The notes under the pieces: generated by a model
What the model was told of the DNA's origin: nothing
Database searches by the model: none
What the model saw: only the letters and a program-made list of their open reading frames with translations
Origin: Paenibacillus sp. KS-LC4
Lineage (GTDB): Bacteria > Bacillota > Bacilli > Paenibacillales > Paenibacillaceae
Length of the DNA: 64,000 nt
Assembly (NCBI RefSeq): GCF_036894955.1
Contig: NZ_CP145905.1
Location: forward strand, 4,606,501 to 4,670,500
Direction: 5' to 3'
Shown here: piece by piece, positions 28,467-35,963 of the stretch
Layout: each line of letters begins with the position of its first letter
Position numbering within the stretch: the first letter of the stretch is position 1
Program-made: the position numbers and the translations under genes

Positions 28467-30008
28467 CTAGTCTTTCATACTAATATATAGCTGGTCCTTC
28501 AGCTGCATGTCGAGAACCGGGAAGCGAACCCTCCACTTATTGTCACCAAGCGCCGTCACTTCATTTTCTGCAAAGCCACGCGGCTGAAAGCCGAAGGTAC
28601 GGTCGAAGGAAATAATGACTTGAATCGTCTCGCCCGGAAGCATACGGTTCAGCTCATGACCGAGGTTAATCGCCCAGCTGCGAATATCGCTCGCGGAAGA
28701 AGCGCCATAATACGTGTAAAAGCGTGGATCAATATCTGCTGTCAGCACGATCCAGCCCTGCGAATCACGCTTCACTTCCCAATTGCTGAAGCTTGCTGTG
28801 CCATCGCCTGTCGCTACTGATCCGAATTCCTTCTTCATCAGCGCTGTGATCGTCTCCATTGAAGCGCCTTTCAGCGTATCTGGCAAAATCGCTGGCAGGA
28901 ATTTCACATCCTCCTGCGGGCTTTCCGGCAGCAGGCCCATCAGCAGGCTCGCATGGGCAACCGATACAGCAAAGTTCAGATCGGCCTGCGAAGTATAGCC
29001 AGCGGTTGTAATGCCGACCAGATCGCCGTATTCATCGAACAGCGCTCCGCCGGAGCTGCCGTGGTCGATTGGCGCACTTGTCTGGATATAGGTGAGGCCA
29101 GCTTCGTAAGAAATGTTACTTACGAGACCATCAGATACCGTGTTCTGGATACCGAGCGGGCTGCCGATGGCTACGACTTTATCGCCTTTCTCTGGGACGG
29201 TATAGCCTACGCTCACAGGCTCCAGATACAGCGGCTCATCCGTCTGAATGATCGCAAGATCTGAGCTTGGACGGTTCACAACGACACCTTGAACCTTGTA
29301 TTCATCGCCATAGATCGACGTTATCGTTGCCGAGCTCGCATCCTCAATGACGTGATTGTTAGTCAAAATCCAACGATCACCGATAACGACGCCGCTGCCA
29401 AGCGCTTTATTCGTAGTGATCAGCACGACGCTTTCATCGTTCTGCTCCACAATTTCCTTAGGCGTCAGCTTCGTACGATCATCCACTGGCGATTCCTCGT
29501 ACTCGTCGTAAGCATCTGCCCACTGTTGTTCTATGGAGGTGATGCGAACAGCTTGCGCCGCATTATCCCATTTCACTTTGGCGCCAAGCGCCTCGGCCAC
29601 GAAACGGGTCGGCACGAAGGTGATGCCATTTTTCACAGCAGGAGCTGCATCAAGCTTAACGGTTTTGCCGTCGACAACCGCTTCCTTCTTGCCTACGGTC
29701 AGCGATACCGTCGTTGTGTTTTTGCGCACGATAATCGTCTGCGTCTTCTCCACCCAAGTGATGGAGGCGCCCAGCGCAGTAAAAATCTGACGCATCGGCA
29801 CGAACGTCACGCCGCTCTTCACATAAGGGGTCGCTGGAAGCGAAAGCTTGCTGCCGTCAATATAAACCTTAATAGCTTGCGTCGTAGACGCTGCTGTCGT
29901 AACAGCGCTTGCTGCCGCAGCCGTCGAAGTCGTTCCAGCCAGCGGCGACAGCAGCAAGCCAGTAACGAGCAACGGGGCTAGCAGCGTTTGTGCTAGTTTT
30001 GTTTTCAC
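28467..30008 (-). CDS. Secreted trypsin-like serine protease with copper-amine-oxidase N-domain
   Basis: 513 residues from a GTG at 30008 preceded by GGAGG (10 nt); longer frames to 30080 overlap that site. Signal peptide LAQTLLAPLLVTGLLL..AAAASA; copper-amine-oxidase N-terminal domain (PF07833 type) with YVKSGVTFVPMRQIFTALGA and KNGITFVPTRFVAEALGA; then an S1/HtrA-like protease with histidine in ILTNNHVIED, aspartate in SSDLAIIQTD, and serine in HGSSGGALFDEYG. No PDZ domain is obvious. Such stalk-domain proteases are common on Paenibacillus cell surfaces; substrates unknown. Confidence 0.9.
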   Translation of the reverse strand: MKTKLAQTLLAPLLVTGLLLSPLAGTTSTAAAASAVTTAASTTQAIKVYIDGSKLSLPATPYVKSGVTFVPMRQIFTALGASITWVEKTQTIIVRKNTTTVSLTVGKKEAVVDGKTVKLDAAPAVKNGITFVPTRFVAEALGAKVKWDNAAQAVRITSIEQQWADAYDEYEESPVDDRTKLTPKEIVEQNDESVVLITTNKALGSGVVIGDRWILTNNHVIEDASSATITSIYGDEYKVQGVVVNRPSSDLAIIQTDEPLYLEPVSVGYTVPEKGDKVVAIGSPLGIQNTVSDGLVSNISYEAGLTYIQTSAPIDHGSSGGALFDEYGDLVGITTAGYTSQADLNFAVSVAHASLLMGLLPESPQEDVKFLPAILPDTLKGASMETITALMKKEFGSVATGDGTASFSNWEVKRDSQGWIVLTADIDPRFYTYYGASSASDIRSWAINLGHELNRMLPGETIQVIISFDRTFGFQPRGFAENEVTALGDNKWRVRFPVLDMQLKDQLYISMKD

Positions 30009-30216
30009 GTATGTATTTCCTCCAAATTTTAGTCGATTACCTGGGGCGTATTTTATTGATAGATTGAGTCCCGTCCGCAAATGATAGAGACACCCAAACG
30101 AAGGCGGAACCTAGCCAAACAGATACTCTCATGGTACCATTTTCTGTTGTTGGTTGTCTATTGGAATGGGGATTGGGGTTTGAGAGAGATAAAGCTTATA
30201 AAAATGAATGGCAGTA

Positions 30217-30486
30217 TCATTGTTCACAATATGTTAGCGGTATTAAGTCCTTCTTCTCCTTGTTCCACCAAAATGAGCTTGCTCCATAATAAATATCATT
30301 TGCCCATTCTTCAGGCAGCATATGAAACAACATGCTATTCTCATCAAAATCGTTTCCAGCCCAATGTCTATTTATCCGTCCTAAAGCCTCATGATAGGAA
30401 AGACTAAATAGTTTTACCATTTCATCAATTATTTCATCACAGTACTGTTCAGCTTCTATTGAGACTAGAAAATTATACTTGTTCAA
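30217..30486 (-). CDS. Small immunity-like protein, 89 residues
   Basis: Not a named family to me. TTG start (MNKYNFLVSIEAEQYCDEI), then EALGRINRHWAG, and MLPEEWANDIYYGASSFWW at 56-74, a pattern seen in genes next to polymorphic toxins. The last 30 codons are duplicated at 53680-53787. It lies directly after a frameshifted gene, whose stop overlaps its GGGGG ribosome site. An immunity role is inferred from context. Confidence 0.6.
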   Translation of the reverse strand: MNKYNFLVSIEAEQYCDEIIDEMVKLFSLSYHEALGRINRHWAGNDFDENSMLFHMLPEEWANDIYYGASSFWWNKEKKDLIPLTYCEQ

Positions 30487-30493
30487 ATTTTTA

Positions 30494-30983
30494 TTACCCC
30501 CATTGGGTTGAATCTTTTCTAACCGAAATTCCGTGATCTATGAAATGAATGAGAAAAGTAGACCCCGAAGCAAATAAAATTTCATGAGATATTGTTTTTT
30601 CATCCATCATGAGCAGTTCATCGTATCCCCAATCATCCATACCTCTATGCCCACTTTCTTCTATAACGACATCAGTAATCAATCGCTTGATTTGATTATT
30701 CAATTGTCCATTGTTCATTATCATCTGTTACAGTAATAATTAACTGAATAGGGTTTGGGTCTCCGTAATGGCTATGCTTGATTTTATACTCTTTCAATCG
30801 GTAGTCATGAAAACCAGTATTTCGAAAATGCTCGAATACTTCCTTGAACAGCCTTTTATCTAGTTTCATAAATTCATGATTATACTGCCTAGCATTGTCT
30901 TTCCACTCTATTTTCGCACGCTTCTTCTCTTCTGGGCTGCCAAAATTAATCGCTGTCCATAAACTGTCTTTAAAATATTTCAT
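30494..30983 (-). pseudogene. Immunity-like gene split by a frameshift
   Basis: Two overlapping frames join into one sensible protein. The first (30983 to 30696) reads MKYFKDSLWTAINFGSPEEK ... ITVTDDNEQWTIE; the second (to 30494) continues NQIKRLITDVVIEESGHRG, DDWGYDELL and SHEILFASGSTFLIHF. Restoring one base near 30696 (GAA TAn AAT CAA) fuses them into about 163 residues. The second half's start codons lie inside the overlap and lack a ribosome site. It could be a true pseudogene, programmed slippage or a read error. Confidence 0.6.
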
Positions 30984-30996
30984 CCTATACCCTGCC

Positions 30997-31284
30997 TTAT
31001 GTAATGTCTGCTCTTAATAAGCTGCGCAGTTTAATGGTAACTGTTTCTATACGATTGTTATTAAACCACTCGGCTTCCGACCAGAACTTGTTATACTGAA
31101 CTAATTGAAGGTACGCTGCCAGTACCTCCCCACGGTTCTGTCTTATTGTAATGCTCTGATTTAATAACTGTGACAAAATCTCAAAGCAGTTGACGCGCTC
31201 TCCTCCAACCTGCATCCCATCGCACAACTCTTTAGCAAGCCCAACTTCCTCGATTTCTTCATTTGTAAATTCTATATGTTCAAT
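30997..31284 (-). CDS. Small hypothetical protein in toxin-immunity island
   Basis: No family recognised. The frame is open upstream of a TTG at 31227; AAGGAGAGGGAG directly after the preceding gene's stop suggests initiation at a non-ATG codon, best ATT at 31284, giving about 95 residues (IEHIEFTNEEIEEVGLAKEL ... LLNQSITIRQNRGEVLAAYL). The C-terminal half is helical. Coupled to the degenerate ABC-like gene 21 nt upstream. Confidence 0.5.
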   Translation of the reverse strand: MEHIEFTNEEIEEVGLAKELCDGMQVGGERVNCFEILSQLLNQSITIRQNRGEVLAAYLQLVQYNKFWSEAEWFNNNRIETVTIKLRSLLRADIT

Positions 31285-31305
31285 AAATATAACTCCCTCT
31301 CCTTA

Positions 31306-31944
31306 TTAAACATAAATAATCTCATCAACAAAATCATCGACTATTAATAGACTAGATGTCGGAATGATAACCATACCATTGTGCTGCCTTAAAATTTCTG
31401 AACAAAGCCTCAGTCTTGCTCTAATAGCATTTTTCCAAATGTCATCCATCCATGGGAAGCAGAAAATTTGTTTTCCTTGTCCCAGACCTATAGCAGCAGA
31501 AGCATTCCAGCGCTCATTACTAATATGTTTCATTTGCCTATCCAGACGGGAGGGAGACAGCTCAAACAAATCAATTAGTTCATCCACCGTGTGGTGTTTA
31601 ACAGTGTAACTTTGCAGTTGCTGACGGATCGTCTTTTTTCGAAGTAATGAAGTAACAGCATTTGGCTCTAGCCCTTCTCCAACATACCATCCATACGTTT
31701 TAAGTGTTCGGAAATTCTCTAATTTCTGGTTAACAAGCAAGCTTCCAGTATAATTTTTCACCCGACCAGCCAAAAAATAGGAAAGCGCCCATCCACCACG
31801 CCCCGGCTCACTTATAATGGCATAAGCTTTTCCTGAAGAAAACGTATATGAAAAATCAGACAGTGTCTCCTTCCATGAAGGAAAATTATGCATAGATGGC
31901 TTGCAAGAAAGCGATATATTCTTTAGCTCTAGTTTTTCCAGCAT
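31306..31944 (-). CDS. Degenerate ABC-ATPase-like protein lacking catalytic motifs
   Basis: 212 residues with the outline of an ABC nucleotide-binding domain: LELKNISLS opening, a GKAYAIISEPGRGGWALS loop at the Walker A position, a Q-loop-like region with LEPNAVTSLLRKKTI, a helical segment (VDELIDLFELSPSRLDRQ), a signature-like HISNERWNAS and an IFCFPWMDD at Walker B. The invariant Walker A lysine and following serine are replaced by Gly51 and Trp52, the LSGGQ is lost, and no catalytic glutamate is visible. It probably neither binds nor hydrolyses ATP normally. AAGGGG precedes the ATG. Confidence 0.6.
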   Translation of the reverse strand: MLEKLELKNISLSCKPSMHNFPSWKETLSDFSYTFSSGKAYAIISEPGRGGWALSYFLAGRVKNYTGSLLVNQKLENFRTLKTYGWYVGEGLEPNAVTSLLRKKTIRQQLQSYTVKHHTVDELIDLFELSPSRLDRQMKHISNERWNASAAIGLGQGKQIFCFPWMDDIWKNAIRARLRLCSEILRQHNGMVIIPTSSLLIVDDFVDEIIYV

Positions 31945-31988
31945 GCGTAATCCCCTTCTTTTGACTCTAAAACAAACCTAATGAGCGT

Positions 31989-32133
31989 TCATTTTACTTT
32001 TTCCATCTTGAAAAACGTTCCATTATCAAACACAATAATTTCATTTCTGTTTATGAGATAAAAGGTCGCTCCAATATTCTTTATCCCCACTATCCGTATA
32101 AACTTCAATCATCGTCACATCATCTAAGCACAT
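31989..32133 (-). pseudogene. Frameshifted gene remnant
   Basis: Minus-strand frame MCLDDVTMIEVYTDSGDK passes, after a one-base shift, into NIGATFYLINRNEIIVFDNG and ends TFFKMEKVK. About 47 residues, family unknown. It abuts the edge of the duplicated rep/xre segment at 32157, so the break may come from that insertion. Confidence 0.4.
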
Positions 32134-32156
32134 TCTCAGCAACAGGCAGATTATGG

Positions 32157-32263
32157 CCCGTTTCCTTGTTTAGAAATGTAACTGACTTACAGTTCTTCAT
32201 GCTTAATAATACATCTGAATCAAGGTAAATCGGTTTTGCTTTCATCACAACCGTATCAAACAT
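32157..32263 (-). pseudogene. 5' remnant of rep gene (duplicate)
   Basis: The first ~35 codons of the rep gene found intact at 39190-40098: MFDTVVMKAKPIYLDSDVLL here against MFDTVVIKAKPIYLDSDVLL there. Homology begins abruptly at 32157 (matching 39992). Confidence 0.8.
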
Positions 32264-32377
32264 TCATTTCCTTCTTTCTATTATCTGTATGAATTAATAT
32301 TCTGGATCAAATTAGCTATGTTATAAGAAAAGAACATTTGCCTATCTCATCCTCACCTCCCTTCCGTTTTTCTTGTC

Positions 32378-33046
32378 TTACGCTTTCATCCACAGCAAAT
32401 CATACTTTTTCAGGAGCTTAAACAATTCGTTATGAAAGCTTTCTTCCTCTTCGTCCCATACCGAAAAGCCTGTAATCCCCATGAAATACATCATAGAACG
32501 CAACGCCTCAGTACGCTTATCGTGCTTCCTCTCCCATTGCAGTTGCTGCTCAGCATCCAGATTCTTGGGAACAGATTCATTCAACAGGTTTGAAGTCCTT
32601 TCCAGTATTTCATATGCTGTATTGCCCTTTTCAACAGAATAGAGTTCATTGTATAACGTACCTTGAAGCGTAAGAATAATCCTTTCCATTTTTAATTCAT
32701 CGTACATCATTCGTTTCTCTTCCTGATAAGGATCAATTGACCTTGTATATTCATGTTCGTTTCCATCCGTATCCGTAAAATAGTCAGGCATTTCAAACGA
32801 GTCACGTTTAGAAATTCGATTCAGATAATCCAATCTCAGCTCGATCTCTTCTATTTTCGATAACTCTTTTTGAAAGTATTCTGCTTCCAAATTAAATAGC
32901 TTACACAGCGCTTCTAGCTTGGCTTTTGGAATGGGTCTACGCTTACTCAGCCAGTCCGTAACCGTTGATGGTGTAATCCCTAGCTTCTCCGCTAATTTCT
33001 TATATGTTCCGTTGTATAGCCTTACGATGTATTCTAAACCGATCAT
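32378..33046 (-). CDS. XRE-family transcriptional regulator (copy 1, intact)
   Basis: 222 residues from the ATG at 33046 (GGAGGGG upstream). N-terminal helix-turn-helix: YKKLAEKLGITPSTVTDWLS with KRRPIPKAKLEALCKLF; coiled linker EYFQKELSKIEEIELRLDYL; a C-terminal domain of unknown type ending LFKLLKKYDLLWMKA. Nearly identical to the frameshifted copy at 40213-40880. Two GACGT-N6-ACGTC palindromes overlap its promoter, suggesting autorepression. It lies just after the terminator of a toxin-immunity cassette. Confidence 0.85.
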   Translation of the reverse strand: MIGLEYIVRLYNGTYKKLAEKLGITPSTVTDWLSKRRPIPKAKLEALCKLFNLEAEYFQKELSKIEEIELRLDYLNRISKRDSFEMPDYFTDTDGNEHEYTRSIDPYQEEKRMMYDELKMERIILTLQGTLYNELYSVEKGNTAYEILERTSNLLNESVPKNLDAEQQLQWERKHDKRTEALRSMMYFMGITGFSVWDEEEESFHNELFKLLKKYDLLWMKA

Positions 33047-33060
33047 AAACACCCCTCCAA

Positions 33061-33113
33061 TTGACGTGTTGTTACGTCTTGATATAAATATAACATTGAC
33101 GTTTCAACACGTC
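33061..33113 (-). promoter_or_regulatory. xre promoter with two GACGT-N6-ACGTC operators (copy 1)
   Basis: Palindromes at 33063-33078 and 33098-33113, centres 35 bp apart. On the minus strand TTGACG (inside the distal palindrome) is followed after 17 nt by TATATT; the proximal palindrome lies downstream of the -10. Layout and spacing are the same at 40897-40947, while the N6 centres differ. Confidence 0.75.
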
Positions 33114-33140
33114 AATAAGGAGCGAGTAAATATTTTAAGC

Positions 33141-33180
33141 AAAAAAGAAACCACATGGAGTTGTTACACTCTCATGTGGC
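33141..33180 (-). terminator. Terminator of cassette 3
   Basis: CCACATG (33151-33157) / CATGTGG (33173-33179), followed on the minus strand by TTTCTTTTTT. Homologous to the terminator at 40975-41016. Confidence 0.8.
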
Positions 33181-33239
33181 TTTTCAACTAAAACCTACTC
33201 CTAAAATATTATAAATCCATCCTCACAGAATTTCCTATT

Positions 33240-33416
33240 TTATTCATATGCATCAATATAAAAATAATCAGCATATTCTGAGAATCCTGCAATATTACGA
33301 TACTCTTCAACAACTGAATTAGCCTTTTCTTCCGTGGAGAAGATTCCAATAATCTTCGTTTCTTCACAGCCATTATTTATGAAACTATGCTGCAAAAGAT
33401 ATGGACATACGCTACG
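33240..33416 (-). pseudogene. DUF7336-like small gene, start missing
   Basis: Open minus-strand frame reading CPYLLQHSFINNGCEETKII, GIFSTEEKANSVVEEYRNIA and GFSEYADYFYIDAYE. This matches the LQHS..EETK.IG.FSSEEKA pattern of DUF7336-type proteins. A stop lies at 33417-33419 and no start codon or ribosome site is seen, so the 5' end is probably lost. Confidence 0.55.
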
Positions 33417-33455
33417 CTACTAAATCAGTGATTAATCTTTTCAAATCTTTGAGTT

Positions 33456-33830
33456 TTATTCCATTAATAACTCTTTGTTTTTGGCGTGTATTATTTGCAA
33501 GGATTGGTTCATTTGCTCCATATTAAAGCTTATTTCTCTGTTATAAGACAAAAAGATGAGTTTTAACCAAAAAGCATTATCTTTTGCATAACTAATAAGG
33601 GCGTCTCTTATATTATCTTCTGTAAGGCTATTGACAATAATTTTAGGTGGAGCTGCCGGAATATATCCCTTTCCCTCTTTATTCATATACCATAGTAGAT
33701 TAAGAGGAGTAATTACCACTACACTATAGTTAAAACCATCTTCTAATTCGACAAAAACATCAATATTATCATTATTAATATCCTCTATTTCATTTAATGG
33801 TACAGGATAATGAATTTTTATTATTTCCAT
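33456..33830 (-). CDS. Candidate immunity protein of orphan cassette 3
   Basis: 124 residues, family not recognised: MEIIKIHYPVPLNEIEDINN, a beta-rich middle (VFVELEDGFNYSVVVITPLNLL), then helices. Starts 12 nt after the orphan RHS tip stop, in the same direction, the standard position of an immunity gene. No signal peptide, consistent with neutralising the toxin in the cytosol. Confidence 0.65.
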   Translation of the reverse strand: MEIIKIHYPVPLNEIEDINNDNIDVFVELEDGFNYSVVVITPLNLLWYMNKEGKGYIPAAPPKIIVNSLTEDNIRDALISYAKDNAFWLKLIFLSYNREISFNMEQMNQSLQIIHAKNKELLME

Positions 33831-33842
33831 ATTCTAGCCTCA

Positions 33843-34661
33843 TTACTTATAAATTTTTTTAATAATATTAATTACTGTTTGTTCATTGTGTTTATTTGCC
33901 TTTGCTAGAATCTGCATTGAGCCATTGTTCATTCTAAAGAATACGCGAGCCCCCTCATCTCCTCTTAAATAATTTATATTGTTAAACAAGTTCTTATTAC
34001 CCAATCCTGGATTAGTATTTCCCGCTAGAAACTTCGCAATAAGATCATCAGCTTCTTTTTGAACTCTAGGGTTTTCTCCCATTTCCTGAGCCGCTTTAAT
34101 AAGTCTTGCTTCAGCTTTAATCGCACTTGATGCACGTGTACCTATACGCACTGTACTTCCGATACCACCAACCATACCATCAACTACAGCATTTAAGGTA
34201 TCCTCCTTCCGACCTGCTTTTTCAAACATTTTTTCTAGCTCAGCTTTAGCCCATTTTGCAACACCCTCTTTATTTTTTTTATTATGATTACCCGTCGCTA
34301 GATCAAATAAATACTTAAACTGGTTATTGTTGAAATTGTCAGGATCAAACGAATATTGTGTTTCTTGACCCAAGATACTTCTAATTTTCCACCAAGCATC
34401 AGTATTATGCCCTTCATTCCCTGCTATTTGAAGATATATATCCAATTCCATACTATTAACCTTATTTCCAGACGGGTCATTATAAATTAAGGGATTATTA
34501 TAAACATACGTATACAAATTCAAACTCAGCGGGTTATTTATCTCCCCCTCATACGTATCCTCATTAATAAACCGTCCTATACTCGGATCATAATACCTTG
34601 CACGGAGAGCATCACCGTAATACGAATAAATAGCTTGTTTACCATTTGAAGAGGAGCACAC
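33843..34661 (-). CDS. Orphan RHS tip with toxin domain (cassette 3)
   Basis: RHS-core remnant at the N-terminus (RARYYDPSIGRFINEDTYEG ... NNPLSLNLYTYVYNNPL, DPSG), then about 215 residues of unrelated effector sequence. The C-terminus, GARVFFRMNNGSMQILAKAN, resembles small beta-alpha ribonuclease toxins (BECR/RelE-like) but this is a weak call. It has no signal peptide and no ribosome site; the GTG at 34661 only marks the open frame. The RHS remnant carries an in-frame 333-nt deletion relative to the full gene. Probably silent until recombined. Confidence 0.7.
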   Translation of the reverse strand: MCSSSNGKQAIYSYYGDALRARYYDPSIGRFINEDTYEGEINNPLSLNLYTYVYNNPLIYNDPSGNKVNSMELDIYLQIAGNEGHNTDAWWKIRSILGQETQYSFDPDNFNNNQFKYLFDLATGNHNKKNKEGVAKWAKAELEKMFEKAGRKEDTLNAVVDGMVGGIGSTVRIGTRASSAIKAEARLIKAAQEMGENPRVQKEADDLIAKFLAGNTNPGLGNKNLFNNINYLRGDEGARVFFRMNNGSMQILAKANKHNEQTVINIIKKIYK

Positions 34662-34795
34662 GAGATGCTACTTCTCGCTACGCGGCTTACGTTCGGATTG
34701 GACTCCAACAACTTAATCTCTGTTTCAGTAAATCATGTTCTGATTTCACTCATGATGTTCATTCCCCATGTAATCTCGTTAGTATGATTAAAGCA
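34662..34795. other. Unassigned sequence between cassettes
   Basis: No gene or RHS homology is seen from 34662 to the terminator at 34796. It marks the 5' breakpoint of orphan tip 3. Confidence 0.4.
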
Positions 34796-34845
34796 CAAAA
34801 ACCCGTAAGAGGTCACGTTTTTTAAAAGTGTCCATCTTACGGGTT
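34796..34845 (-). terminator. Terminator of cassette 2
   Basis: AACCCGTAAGA (34800-34810) / TCTTACGGGTT (34835-34845) with a T-run on the minus strand. Confidence 0.8.
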
Positions 34846-34908
34846 ACAGTTCAAAAGACTTCCCTCGTCTCTTTTAATACGTTAAGGAAGATCACGTTTA
34901 TAATAATT

Positions 34909-35220
34909 TCATCTTAATTTATACACAAAATCAATATACCCATTAATCGATTTTTCTACATTTTCTTTTTCATATATTATCTCCCTCTTGAAGGGCAAAT
35001 CCCAATTATTATCTTTTATTAAATTTAAAATAAATACACCAACACCACCGTCCAAATAATACCAACCAATATCAATAATATATTCATCATTAAAATAAGA
35101 AACTGATAATAAATCCTCACTCAATTCAGGATCATAGTTTTTTAACGGTTTCTCTAAATCAATTCTATGGAAATAATTAAATAAAACTTTACCTTCTCTA
35201 AAATCTATTTTTTCCAACAT
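34909..35220 (-). CDS. Candidate immunity protein of orphan cassette 2
   Basis: 103 residues: MLEKIDFREGKVLFNYFHRI, then LLSVSYFNDEYIIDIGWYYL, VFILNLIKDNNWDLPFKR and NGYIDFVYKLR. Paralogous to the broken gene at 54684-54985 (shared pattern V-Y..NDEYIIDIGWY / NKFVLDLGWY, and KNDDW / KDNNW). Starts 8 nt after the orphan tip stop. Name unknown; immunity role inferred from position. Confidence 0.65.
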   Translation of the reverse strand: MLEKIDFREGKVLFNYFHRIDLEKPLKNYDPELSEDLLSVSYFNDEYIIDIGWYYLDGGVGVFILNLIKDNNWDLPFKREIIYEKENVEKSINGYIDFVYKLR

Positions 35221-35228
35221 TTTTCCAC

Positions 35229-35963
35229 CTACTTTAAATATGATTTATATGTTGCTTCAGATATTGGATGCCCATGAATTTCTCCTACAGAGTTCATCTC
35301 AACCCTCATGTAGACTGTCTCCTTTCCACCATTTGCACCAATTACATCTTCAAATTTCATTACCTTAAACAAATCCCTATTATTTGCAGAGGTCCCATTT
35401 TCCCATGCATACCTTTCAATTGATTCAATATCTATTCCAGGTTTATAACGAGCAGCTCCTCCATTTGAAGTGGATTTAACTATTTGTTTCCATGTTAGAT
35501 TTTTTTGGGGTATATGTTTCAAATATTTTATCCATTTTACAGTTGCATCGACTTCTGATAGAATTTTCTCACCATTTCTCATAATAGTAACAAACATTCT
35601 TCCACTTTGACTTACTATTCTTCCATCAGGTATAAATCCAACTAATATTACAGCCTTATAAAATTTAGAACCATCCGGATCTAATAACACAGGAATGTCA
35701 TTACTAAAAAACTGATAATTGGCATATGCTGCCACAGTTGCAGGGTTAGTAGATAAGTAAAAACCTATTACAGCTTCCCAGTATTCACTTTTGTTGTTTT
35801 TAGTAAACACAGCATCACCAGAGCAGACATAAGCTCCTTCGCATGCAATATTACCACTAGGGTCACTATACTTTAATGGATTATTATACACATAGGAATA
35901 TAAATTCAAGGAAAGAGGGTTATTGATCTCCCCTTCATACGTATCCTGATTGATAAAGCGCTC
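35229..35963 (-). pseudogene. Orphan RHS tip with toxin domain (cassette 2), 5' end cut by IS110
   Basis: The RHS core resumes at RFINQDTYEG (35963), continues NPLSLNLYSYVYNN, then changes after DPSGN into a different effector. C-terminal features LTWKQIVKSTSNGGAARYKP, ENGTSANNRDLFKVMKFEDV and EIHGHPISEATYKSYLK resemble a polymorphic-toxin C-terminal family (type 35-like), probably a nuclease, not certain. A TTG at 35909 is the first possible start but has no ribosome site. The RHS portion ends exactly where the IS110-type element begins. Confidence 0.65.
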
